A stretch of 10,449 nucleotides of DNA. Source: Dictyocoela muelleri. Lineage: Eukaryota > Microsporidia. Location of the stretch: positions 1 to 10,449 of the forward strand of contig SDVU01000797.1 of assembly GCA_016256075.1 (NCBI GenBank). The letters run 5' to 3'. Shown here piece by piece: positions 1 through 6,769 of this stretch. Position numbers and translations under genes: made by a program. Below the pieces are notes generated by a model. It was not told the origin of the DNA and did not search any database. It saw only the letters and a program-made list of their open reading frames with translations. Numbering within the stretch: position 1 is the stretch's first letter; every line of letters starts with the position of its first letter.

Positions 1-141
1 ATCATTACAAACTTTTTCTGAGAACAATAGCCCCCTTGAGGCACACCAATCAAATAATTCTTTACAATTAAATGTTTTTAACTCGCCTTCTATAAATTCG
101 ACTGCTATGTAGGGGTAATATATATTTTTTATTTTTAGCAT
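1..141 (-). CDS. Partial ORF, unknown protein, open at the window edge
   Basis: A 47-codon frame reads from an ATG at 141 down to base 1 without a stop, so its 3' end lies outside the window. The start begins MLKIKNIYYPYIAVEF and a later stretch reads CKELFDWCASRGLLF. I do not recognise the family. The ELFDWCASRG stretch loosely recalls the 'WC..rGI' part of retroelement integrase cores, but that is weak. The start was chosen because an AAAATTTTCCCCCA run lies directly before it; AAATTT-like and CCC-like signals just upstream of the start are known for microsporidian genes. It lies downstream, on the same strand, of the integrase fossil at about 290-857, so it could also be tail material of that element. 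An open frame of this length in AT-rich DNA is suggestive, not decisive. Confidence 0.4.
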   Translation of the reverse strand, partial: MLKIKNIYYPYIAVEFIEGELKTFNCKELFDWCASRGLLFSEKVCND

Positions 142-193
142 TGGGGGAAAATTTTGGACTAGGTCACGCTGGGGGGGGGGAATTTTGGACTAG
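142..193 (-). promoter_or_regulatory. Duplicated AAATTT + CCC start-proximal signal
   Basis: Read on the minus strand, CTAGTCCAAAATTTTCCCCC (162-143) ends two bases before the ATG at 141. A second copy, CTAGTCCAAAATTCCCCC with the C-run extended to ten, sits at 193-171. The pairing of AAATTT and CCC motifs beside a start codon is an expression signal described in microsporidia; its use here is inferred. The duplication puts two candidate signals about 30 bp apart. Confidence 0.4.
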
Positions 194-289
194 CTCCGGT
201 TTTTTTTGCCTAAAAATATTTCAATATGAAATCCGCATTAATTTTGTGCTTTGGCATATTAGAATCAAAGTATTTTCAATTATATTTAT

Positions 290-857
290 AATCTTATAGT
301 TTTTAATTTGAAAGCATACATTCTGATTATTTCATTTATTATGTTATTGACACTCTCTTAAATGGAGTTTCTTGTTGGATTGAATCTTATGCCGTGGATT
401 ACTGTTATTCCTATTTTTGATACCGAATCTTTCTAATACTAACCGACGTATTGATTACTATTATCCGTCAATATTTTCTTTGGATCTCCATATTTATAAA
501 AACAGATATTTTTTAAGGCTAAAATAATAGATTTCGATGTTATATTGTTGATTGTTTTCACATTAGAGAATTTGGTGCATATGTCAGGGATTGTAAGGAA
601 AACACTTCCTACTTCCCCAAATTTTTGAAAGTAAAGTATGCGATCCTACGATATAAGTGACCAAAAACATTTATAACTTCGTTACTCAAATATACTTAGA
701 AATCAGCTTGTTTATTAAAATGCGGTTCTCAACGGGTTACTCAATATTAAAACCCATATCTAGAGACAGAACGAACACAAAGAAGATAATAAAATTTTCA
801 TAGTATTCAATAATACAAAGATCTTGTTATATATACTCTTTTTTATGTACATATGAG
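290..857 (-). mobile_element. Ty3/gypsy LTR-retrotransposon fossil, integrase region
   Basis: On the minus strand this stretch has the pattern of a Ty3/gypsy integrase catalytic core: a TDN motif with the second catalytic Asp near 460-468, preceded by a KYGDPKKIL run, and further along (about 330-400) the conserved block that carries the third catalytic position. The part toward 857 reads like the zone just before the core. The copy is broken in several places and looks old. It ends exactly where the Merlin-1 target duplication begins, so Merlin-1 inserted here. The other pol domains of a gypsy element occur on the same strand at 8960-10335. No LTRs were identified. Confidence 0.6.
850..857. 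repeat. Left target-site duplication of Merlin-1 (CATATGAG)
   Basis: CATATGAG at 850-857 is repeated exactly at 2046-2053, immediately outside the two terminal inverted repeats. Merlin elements make 8-9-bp duplications, so length and position both fit. Confidence 0.85.
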
Positions 858-993
858 AGATCAGGTGCCAAATCCCCCCTGCGAGGGGGAGGGAGGGGGT
901 TGACCACTTGAAAATAAAAAAAAAATAAAAAAACAATAATAAGCAATAAAAAAAAATAAATAACTAAAAACATAAAAAAATTTAATACCCCTT

Positions 994-1883
994 ATGAGGG
1001 CTTTTGACGACTTGGACCCTTTCACGAATAAAAGTGAACTGGAACTTTTGAATTGGCTGATAGCTAAGAAATTAGTTGTCAAAAATTTAAAATGAGTCAC
1101 ATGTGACGTCAACATGGTTATTAAATCATGTTCAGACAGCATGTATGGATACAATTGGAGATGCATGAATTATTCAAGCTCTTCATACCAAACAACTCGA
1201 ACCATTTTTGGCAAGGGTATTTTTTCGGTTTTTAAAATACAACCGAAAAAATTGTTGAAAGCACTTGTGTATATGTCAAACCAGAAAAAGCTTAGAAAGA
1301 ATTCTTTTTATGTTGGGGTTAGTGTGCGAACAGTAACAAGGCTAAAATTAAAAATTGTTGAGTTAATTCAGCAATATTTTTTTGAAAATCCAATTAGATT
1401 GGGTGGCCTCGGTGTTGTAGTAAACATTGATGAAAGAATGTTTCACACTGCCAGATCACAAAGAGGAAGATCACCTCGCTCAAAAACATGGGCAATAACA
1501 ATGGTAGATACCAGTTTTTGCCCATCGAGGGGGTTTGCTCGAGTTGTTGAGAACCTAAGTTCCAACGAACTTATTCCTATAATTAGTTCTGTTGTTCGCA
1601 CCGGTTTAATAATACGCACGGATGAATGGGCCTCGTATACTTCTCTTGGCGAATTAAATGGGTATGTTCACCAAACTTTGATCAACAAATATAACTTTGT
1701 GGATCCTATCAATGGTGTACATACCCAACACGTGGAAAGTTTTAATAACAAGCTCAAACTTGTTATTAAAGAAAGTAGAGGCTGTTCTGTTGATAAGAGG
1801 CAGGGGTAGATTTATTTGTTTTTGTTTGTTGATTGGTTTTAAGACGAGACTTTCATAACGCTATTAGAAGTATTAAAAGTTGA
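994..1883 (+). pseudogene. Merlin-1 transposase (DDE, ISXO2-like), lightly broken
   Basis: Cut-and-paste transposase of the Merlin/IS1016 group, which acts on the element's own inverted repeats. The longest open stretch is 1114-1809, but the same frame extends upstream to an ATG at 994 (MRAFDDLDPF...), crossing one TGA at 1093-1095. That TGA sits where the first Cys of the N-terminal zinc ribbon is expected (K-stop-VTC, i.e. CxxC). The second ribbon half has WRC intact but Ser (AGC) where the fourth Cys is expected, five residues on. An HTH-like region follows. The DDE core is complete: Asp in VNIDE (1429-1431), Asp in RTDEW (1621-1623) and Glu in HVESFN (1735-1737). The open frame ends in KRQG at a G-run; a shift at about 1803-1806 restores the family C-terminus (RRDFHNAIRSIKS, ending at 1883), with one more TGA at 1830. 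Two stops, one frameshift and one lost zinc ligand make it a recent pseudogene. Confidence 0.85.
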
Positions 1884-1966
1884 GTAGTTTTTGTTTTTTT
1901 TAGTTTTTTTTGTTTTTTATTTTTCTATTTATTTATCTTTTTATGTTTTTTTCTTTACTAATAAAA

Positions 1967-1996
1967 AAAAACTTCTTTGTGGGATTCGAACCCATG
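1967..1996 (-). other. tRNA-like 3' part: B box, T arm and T-run terminator
   Basis: Read on the minus strand, 1992-1982 is GGTTCGAATCC, a perfect match to the RNA polymerase III B-box consensus. It lies in a T-arm shape (GGG-TTCGAAT-CCC), followed by AAAGAAG and then a run of T, as at the 3' end of a tRNA gene. No matching 5' acceptor strand (CTTCTTT) or convincing A box was found in the 80 bases upstream on that strand, so this is not a whole tRNA gene. It may be a captured tRNA end, or a chance or element-specific structure in the Merlin-1 right end. Confidence 0.4.
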
Positions 1997-2045
1997 GGGT
2001 CGATTTTTCCATAAGTACATTTCCGGGGGGGTTGGCACCTGATCC

Positions 2046-2053
2046 CATATGAG
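2046..2053. repeat. Right target-site duplication of Merlin-1 (CATATGAG)
   Basis: Exact second copy of the 8-bp sequence at 850-857, directly after the right inverted repeat. Confidence 0.85.
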
Positions 2054-2605
2054 TATATAAAAAAATACCCGGATATTTTTAAATGTCGCGCACGAAGCGC
2101 GCGACATGCGAATAGCGAGCGGGTTCGATATCTCTAAGTGTACTATTTGTTTTTGTATATCTTTTAGTTTTTATGATTTTATAATTTTTATAATTTTACA
2201 ATTTTTAATAATTTTTTATTTTGAAAATTTAATTTTTAATAAATCAAAGTTTGATGTTTATAATTAGATTTTTTAGAGTACAATATTGTGGACTAGCAAG
2301 CGTGACAATAAAATCAGTGGATTTTAGGCTGGTTAATTTCAAATTTTGATTTTTCTTTTTTTTTGAAATTTTATATTACATTTTTAAAATTTTTAATAAG
2401 CAAAGTTTAGTAATTGTCGCGTATAGGATAAACGACATAGGTTTTGTTTCGATTCCGAATGATTTTCATTGGATAGATTATGATTGGTTATTTCGAAAAC
2501 AAATAATTTCATCTTAAACATTTCAATGATTAGAATTATTAGCGTTTTTGTTTTAATTGGTTGTTGTTGATTAAAGATATTTAAAAAAATTAAAATTAAA
2601 TAAAG
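2054..2605. other. AT-rich spacer, no gene seen
   Basis: About 550 bp of strongly T-rich plus-strand sequence with stops in all frames. Apart from the GC-rich hairpin at 2083-2107 and the following GCGAATAGCGAGCGGGTTCGATAT, it has no recognisable domain, repeat or RNA gene. If the flanking gypsy copy was interrupted here, this piece does not visibly belong to it. Confidence 0.5.
2083..2107. repeat. GC-rich hairpin in AT-rich spacer
   Basis: Arms ATGTCGCGC (2083-2091) and GCGCGACAT (2099-2107) are exact inverted copies around a 7-nt loop. It lies 30 bp outside the right end of Merlin-1. The base composition stands out from the surrounding poly-A/T. No T-run follows directly, so it is not a convincing terminator. 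Confidence 0.7.
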
Positions 2606-2779
2606 ATGAGTTTTAAGAAAAATTTTAATAATTTAAATTCTAAAAGAGAACAATATAAAAGGTATAAAAATGAGATACCTTTAGAAGAACTAAAAAAGCA
2701 GTCAAATTCACGAAAGACAACATCAGAGGTTCTTTCAATATACCATAGGTATATAACAGGACAGAGGCTCCTGTATTGA
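2606..2779 (+). CDS. Small ORF, 57 codons, unknown
   Basis: ATG at 2606 to TGA at 2777-2779, beginning MSFKKNFNNLNSKREQYKRY and ending HRYITGQRLLY. It is basic and hydrophilic, with no signal peptide or membrane segment. I do not recognise it. The upstream 30 bases are A-rich with no AAATTT/CCC signal like the one before the ORF at 141. It could be the start of a truncated gene, of a retroelement gag, or of a transposase whose remainder was lost. It may also be chance; no homologous continuation was seen in the next 340 bp in any frame. Confidence 0.25.
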   Translation: MSFKKNFNNLNSKREQYKRYKNEIPLEELKKQSNSRKTTSEVLSIYHRYITGQRLLY

Positions 2780-3117
2780 CACGACAGTAATCATGAATTT
2801 AATTAGCAAAAAAATGTTAACTATATTTAAGTATAAAGATTACTTTTTTCTAATTAAAATATTTTATTGTAAATTATTTATTTTTTTTGATAATGTAAAT
2901 GTTATTATATTTTTAGTATAAATTTTTGTAACCACAAATTATTATGAATTTTTAGTACCCAAAAGATTAATATTTTCAAAAATAAATTTTAGATCTTAGA
3001 TCAAGAATTATATAGACATTACTATAATTAGGTGGGTTATTAATAAGCCGTAAATTTAATACTTAATTAATTTCAATATCACTTCTCAGATCCTTGATTA
3101 ATTGAAAGATAATAATA
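2780..3117. other. AT-rich spacer with one imperfect hairpin
   Basis: No coding signal was found in either strand. An inverted repeat pairs TTTAATTAGCAAAAAAA (2798-2814) with TTTTTTCTAATTAAAA (2844-2859) apart from one unpaired base. The stretch ends at the TA that precedes the Tigger left end. Confidence 0.5.
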
Positions 3118-3270
3118 CAGTCAATCCTGTGTATTATGAACATTGTGTAGTATGAATACAGTCTATTATACATCGATCGAAATTTTCGCCCCAGCAAAAA
3201 GAAATATAATAAAAAACGTTTATTGTTCATAAAAATGGCGTTTTGTACTATGAACAAAAAATTCAGAAAA
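3118..3270. repeat. Tigger left terminal and subterminal repeats
   Basis: After CAGTCAATCCT come GTATTATGAAC, GTAGTATGAAT, an inverted ATTGTTCATAA and GTACTATGAAC, and between them ATCGATCGAAATTTTCGCCC. This arrangement of repeated T-A-T-G-A-A-C units is typical of Tigger ends, where they serve as transposase sites; that role is inferred here. Confidence 0.55.
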
Positions 3271-3290
3271 TTTTAAGTTATATGGGTTTT

Positions 3291-3414
3291 CGATCAAAAG
3301 TAAAATTTTTGCAATCAAAAGTAAAACCTTTGCAATCAAAAGTAAAACTTTTGCAATCAAAAGTAAAACATATGCAATCAAAAGTAAACATATGCAATCA
3401 AAAGTAAACTCTTT
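3291..3414. repeat. Six tandem copies of a 20-21-nt unit in the Tc1 left end
   Basis: Units start at 3291, 3311, 3332, 3353, 3374 and 3394, with core GCAATCAAAAGTAAAA followed by 3-5 variable bases. The first unit starts CGATCAAAAG and lies in the terminal repeat. Units 4 and 5 carry CATAT as the variable tail. The right end has only about two matching units. Directly repeated sites in Tc1-group inverted repeats can bind transposase; here expansion on one side only suggests later slippage. Confidence 0.85.
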
Positions 3415-3445
3415 CAAAAACAGATATAAAATTTTTAAGAAAATC

Positions 3446-4437
3446 ATGACCCTTATGACCAAGAAATAATAAATGTAATAGATAGGGCAAATAATGTTTC
3501 CAAAGTAGATAGCAGCAAAATAATAAAAGAGATCAGCTCGATTTAGATTTAAATAAACCTGACGTCTATAAAGTAGTAAGAAATTACTTGGAAAAGGGTA
3601 GTTATCCTAAAAAACCCAGTGGTGAGATGGGCGGTCAAAATTAACGCATGATCAATAAAATGAAATATTGTCTTTGGTCGACAATAATTGCCTATGACCC
3701 TCAAAGCACACAAAAGTAAATCCGAGTGATCATTTAAATCACCAAGTATCTTTAAGTACTATTGATAGGTGTTTAATAGAATTCCGTTATTCTTTAAAAT
3801 AAACAACAATAATTTCTACGCGTAGAAATTATGATACAACTTTTGAATCCAGAGAAACCTATGCATCGACTTTTAGAAACCTGAAGGTGTTATATGAGCT
3901 TAAAAACTTCGTTTTTTTTTGACGAAGTAGTGTTTTCAGTATCAAGCCGCACTAAAAGAGAGAGATCATTTATAGGAACTTCAACGTATGTACACATTCC
4001 TGCAGTTAGAACAAGAATTTACCTTTGAGCAGCAATTAACAAGCATGGCATGATTTTCAACAAGGTTTTTTAGAGGGTTTTAAGAGAAGAAGATGCTAAG
4101 AATACGTGGCTGTCTATAAAAGAAAAATTCATGCCACTCGAATTCAAAATTCAATTTTAGTTCTAGACAATGCTAGTATACACCTCTATAGAGGAATGAG
4201 TTATATTATTAATGAACAATATATATCGTTATTGTTTTTACCACCGTATTCGCCATTCTTAAACCCGATGGAAAACCGCTTTTCTAAGTTTAAAATTATG
4301 TTTTACAGGGTGAGGCGAAAAATGAAAACGAATAAGGATTATTAATACAAAAATGATTTCTGAAATTTCACTAGCAGATTGTGATAGTTATTACAGAAAA
4401 ATGCTGTGGCTACTTTAACAGGTGTTTGAGAAGGTAA
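3446..4437 (+). pseudogene. Tc1/mariner (DDE_3) transposase, multiply broken
   Basis: Relic of a cut-and-paste transposase. The N-terminal HTH part is recognisable in pieces (YDQEIINVIDRANNVSK, then NKPDVYKVVRNYLEKGSYPKK). The DDE core starts with FDEVVFS, first Asp at 3921-3923, followed by SFIGTSTYVHIPAVRTRI and a TGA at 4026-4028. The open part 4106-4345 carries SILVLDNASIH (second Asp, 4166-4168) and LPPYSPFLNPMENRF (Glu, 4271-4273). Between them are 34 residues, so the core is DD34E as in Tc1. The C-terminal piece (SLADCDSYYRKM, then NRCLRR) ends at 4437. Frameshifts include one in the T9 run just before the first Asp and one between 4028 and 4130; several in-frame stops lie in the HTH-to-core linker. 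All three catalytic residues survive. Confidence 0.8.
3809..3832. repeat. Perfect 24-bp palindrome inside the Tc1 transposase
   Basis: ATAATTTCTACG followed by its exact reverse complement. It lies in decayed coding sequence of the Tc1 transposase, between the HTH part and the first catalytic Asp. It is probably a chance product of coding sequence plus mutation, or a small snap-back event. Confidence 0.8.
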
Positions 4438-4658
4438 GATATTTTTTAGTAAACTTCATTTCTTTTTATTTTGTGAGATCAAAAACTTCTTTTCAATTTA
4501 TTTAATAGGTAAATTTCCATTTTTACTTTTCATTTATTAATATTTTTTTTTCTGTTTTATAGAATAAGTTTACTTTTTATTGCAAAAGTTATCTTTTAAT
4601 CGAAAACTCCTATATAAACGTAAATATATAAGAAATAGAAACATCACATCTCTTTATT

Positions 4659-6050
4659 ATGAAATATTCTAAGAAAAAAAACAAGACGAAATGATATGTC
4701 ATTATAAAAAACCTAGAGCTTCTAAAGAAGATAAAAAAAAGAAAAAAATCAAGATAAAAGATATCTTTCAAATAAATTTAACTTATCTCTTGGTTTTGTT
4801 AATAAACTTTTAAAACTTGATGAGATATTAATAAATCCAAATGGCACTAAAAAAGTTAGAAATTTAAATTAATAAAAAACAGCAGAACTTTAGCCGCTTC
4901 TTTTAGAATGATTTTCTAAAGTTAGACATCGAAATATAACAGTTATTGCAAATTCAATTATGAATCAAGCAACGTATTTTGAATAAAAATTGATCATTAT
5001 AAATTTTAAAGCATCTGTCGTTAGCTATGTTCGTTTCTTAACCGAAATTCATTTAAATCCAAAGGAATTGTTTGAAGGCAGGACTGTTAGATCCTGAAAT
5101 TGTACAGCAGTTTAAGGTAATTTTCGAACAAAAATTGTCAGAGTGCAATGACGATGGTGTTTCCAATTGTGATGAGCTAAGATTAATGTACAAACAATCT
5201 CAAATAAGAACTTATGCATTTTTGGAGAAAGATAATGTTATTGAAAAGTCCTCTAAAGAGAGACAACTGTTTTATTTTCTGTTAGTAAAGCTGGTGAAAA
5301 ACCAAAACCATCTGTAGTTGGTAATTTTAGATCACCTAGATGTTTAAGAATGTAAATGTCGATAACCGTCCGGTTACTTACAAATACAATAAAAAGCTGG
5401 ATGACAAATAGTATTTTTTGTAAATAGTGGGAAAATATTTACAAGGAAATGATAACGCAGAATAAAAAGATATTACTGTTATTGGATAATGCTACAGTTC
5501 ATCCGAAATATTATGAATTTAGAAATGTCGAACTACCATTTTTACATCTAATACAACTTCAATGATACAGCCTTTAGACTAAGGTATCATTATAGCTTCA
5601 GAAGGTAAATATCCTCAAAATATCTTATCGATGACAATTCGAAAAATGGAATTGATTCAGATATATCATACGAAAACCAATTTAAAAATAAATTTTTCGA
5701 TGCAATAATATTGATATATAGAGCTCGGCATGATGTTTTAACTGAAACAATAATTAATTGCTATAATAAAGGAATTGAAAAATGTTATAACTCTTTAAAA
5801 AACACAAAAACACCTATTTATAATAATAGTTTTAAACAACTTTTTGAGAATGGAGTTTCTACTTCTCAGATTTTAGATGTTGAAGCATCAAAGAACCCAG
5901 ACCTATTTTAAAAAATTATAATAAAAACAAAGAAGAATTAATAAATGCCGAAGTAGATTTTCATTTTGATAAGAAATGTTTTGATCCTCAAATTTTATTA
6001 TCTGCTAATACTTCGATAGGTTAGATAATTATAAAAGTATTTTATTAATA
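4659..6050 (+). pseudogene. Tigger/pogo transposase (CENP-B HTH + DDE_1), heavily broken
   Basis: A probable start ATG is at 4659 (MKYSKKKNK). An N-terminal HTH relic at 4770-4870 (LSLGFVNKLLKLDEIL) is followed by the CENP-B-type DNA-binding part (FSKVRHRNITVIANSIMNQA, then NFKAS and HLNPKELFEG). The DDE_1 core follows: NCDELRLMYK with the first Asp at 5171-5173, KSSKERQLFYFLL, then PRCFKNVNVDNRPVTY and NKKAWMTN across frames, LLLLDNATVHP with the second Asp at 5485-5487, and TTSMIQPLD with the third Asp at 5577-5579 followed by TAA where Gln is expected (PLDQG). The second and third Asp are about 30 residues apart, as in pogo/Tigger. The tail at 5711-5911 (YRARHDVLTETIINCYNKG) matches the family C-terminal helical part. 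Many stops and frameshifts are present. All three Asp codons remain. Confidence 0.75.
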
Positions 6051-6256
6051 AATATCCCGAAAATGTATCTCTTATATAGAAATTCAGAGATTTCTAAATA
6101 TAAATAAAATAAAAAGCAGTCTGAAAATTACAGACTTTTATGCGGAAAAATAAATAGTCTTATTTTAAATAATTCTCAATGTTTATTTATTTAATATTAA
6201 TTAATTAACTTTGTTCATATTTTTTATTATGAACATTGTAAAATTCCGGTCCACTG

Positions 6257-6570
6257 GTGTTAACCTTACAAAGTATTTACCTGTATATATAATGGATCTT
6301 TAGCATGATGTAGTTGCGATTCGCATAATATAATCCGTCTCGCAAGATGTAACGCGTCCGGCATGGCTGTAACGCCCCCGGCACGTCTCTAACTCGTGGG
6401 CATGGCTGTAACGCGTCTAGCATGACAATAGCAAATAATAACGCGAAAATAAAGTGTAATTAAGATATAATGCGCGCGCAGTTCTCATGCTCGCTCTTCC
6501 CGCGTCACATTAATACGATGAAATTTCGATTATCTAGCTTTTGTGTTAGTTTTCATTCTAAATATAACTT
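6257..6570. other. GC-richer intergenic block with tandem array
   Basis: Lies between the Tigger right end and the Merlin-2 inverted repeat. It contains the array at 6297-6432 and then CG-rich words (ATGCGCGCGCAG, CTTCCCGCGTCAC) unlike the surrounding AT-rich DNA. From about 6510 it resembles, with many changes, one arm of the palindrome at 8697-8959 (AATACGATG, GATTATCTAGCTTTTG, TTTTAGGATTGACT). No coding frame was recognised. Confidence 0.55.
6297..6432. repeat. Degenerate tandem array, about 20-bp GC-rich unit, ~7 copies
   Basis: The clearest units are CGTCCGGCATGGCTGTAACG (6355-6374), CCCCCGGCACGTCTCTAACT (6375-6394), CGTGGGCATGGCTGTAACG (6395-6413) and CGTCTAGCATGACAATAGC (6414-6432), with weaker units from 6297 (TTTAGCATGATGTAGTTGCG) and 6336 (CGTCTCGCAAGATGTAACG). 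Unit length alternates 19-20. Its GC content is far above the window average. It does not encode a long frame. Function unknown; it could be the subterminal array of an element whose other parts are lost. Confidence 0.75.
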
Positions 6571-6649
6571 TTAGGATTGACTAACCTGTTCTTACAGTCT
6601 ACTTTGCTATAAAAAATTAAAAAAAATATAAAGAATTAGATGTTTCTTC

Positions 6650-6698
6650 ATTATCTCAACTGCTTTTTTTTAAAAAAAAACTGGGTAGTTGAGATAAT
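6650..6698. repeat. 49-bp near-palindromic hairpin
   Basis: Perfect 12-nt arms ATTATCTCAACT (6650-6661) and AGTTGAGATAAT (6687-6698) enclose T8/A9 runs that can also pair. It lies between the Merlin-2 left repeat and its transposase relic. It could be a snap-back insertion or a terminator-like structure; no role is shown. Confidence 0.75.
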
Positions 6699-6769
6699 TT
6701 AGAAAGCAGAATTCATAAAAAAATAAAAATAGCAGACATAATAATCTATTTATATCTCTGGATAGTTGT

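Larger units (their letters stand above)
858..2045 (+). mobile_element. Merlin-1: IS1016/Merlin-type DNA transposon, 1188 bp
   Basis: The ends are inverted repeats: the left end begins AGATCAGGTGCCAAATCCCCC and the right end, read on the opposite strand, begins GGATCAGGTGCCAACCCCCCC, with 18 of the first 21 positions equal. Perfect 8-bp duplications flank them. Both subterminal zones are homopolymer-rich (A-rich at 910-980, T-rich at 1885-1965), and a C5/G5 hairpin follows the left repeat at 873-890. The body holds one transposase reading plus strand with Merlin DDE motifs. Length, duplication size and coding content all fit Merlin. The intact duplication and the few lesions suggest it is the youngest insertion here. 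It sits in a gypsy fossil. Confidence 0.88.
3281..4614 (+). mobile_element. Tc1/mariner-type DNA transposon (DD34E), 1334 bp
   Basis: Flanked by TA (3279-3280 and 4615-4616), the target of this superfamily. The inverted ends read TATGGGTTTTCGATCAAAAG on the left and, on the opposite strand from 4614, TATAGGAGTTTTCGATTAAAAG; the homology continues inward (TTTTTGCAATCAAAAGTAAAC against CTTTTGCAATAAAAAGTAAAC). The body carries a DDE_3-type transposase relic on the plus strand. It lies in the 5' leader of the Tigger copy, between its left repeats and its transposase, so it inserted after Tigger. Length and parts fit Tc1. Confidence 0.85.
3118..6256 (+). mobile_element. Tigger/pogo-type DNA transposon, decayed and interrupted
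   Basis: The left end is TA followed by CAGTCAATCCTGTGTATTATG (from 3118). Tigger/pogo elements duplicate TA and start CAG. Repeated TATGAAC/GTTCATA motifs fill the left subterminal zone (3131-3263) and recur at 6213-6238 near the right end. A right end reading CAGTGGACCGGAATTTTAC on the minus strand (from 6256) is the best candidate, but no TA follows it, so that boundary is uncertain. The body holds a CENP-B/DDE_1-type transposase relic. A Tc1-like element (3281-4614) is inserted in the 5' leader; without it the copy is about 1.8 kb, normal for the family. Heavy decay makes it old. Confidence 0.7.

Noticed and set aside
861-1166. 101-residue hydrophobic minus-strand frame
   Set aside because: It is antisense to the Merlin-1 left end and transposase start; the hydrophobic run comes from the A-rich subterminal tract.
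1967-2045. Complete tRNA gene on the minus strand
   Set aside because: Only the T arm, B box and a T-run are present; no pairing 5' acceptor strand, D arm or anticodon arm could be built.
3063-3257. 64-codon minus-strand frame
   Set aside because: It overlaps the Tigger terminal repeats and reads across repeated TATGAAC units; no protein features.
3291-3414. CRISPR array
   Set aside because: The units are contiguous 20-21-nt tandem repeats without unique spacers, and they belong to a Tc1 terminal repeat.
3220-3462. 80-residue Leu/Ile-rich minus-strand frame resembling a repeated membrane segment
   Set aside because: It is the reverse reading of the 20-21-nt tandem array in the Tc1 left end; the repeats VLLLIAK come from the array, not from a protein gene.
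6571-6584. Right end of the Tigger element
   Set aside because: AGGATTGACT resembles the inverted Tigger left end, but the same block plus CAGTCTACTTTGC at matching spacing recurs at 8672-8709, so it belongs to the Merlin-2 repeats; the Tigger end is more likely near 6256.
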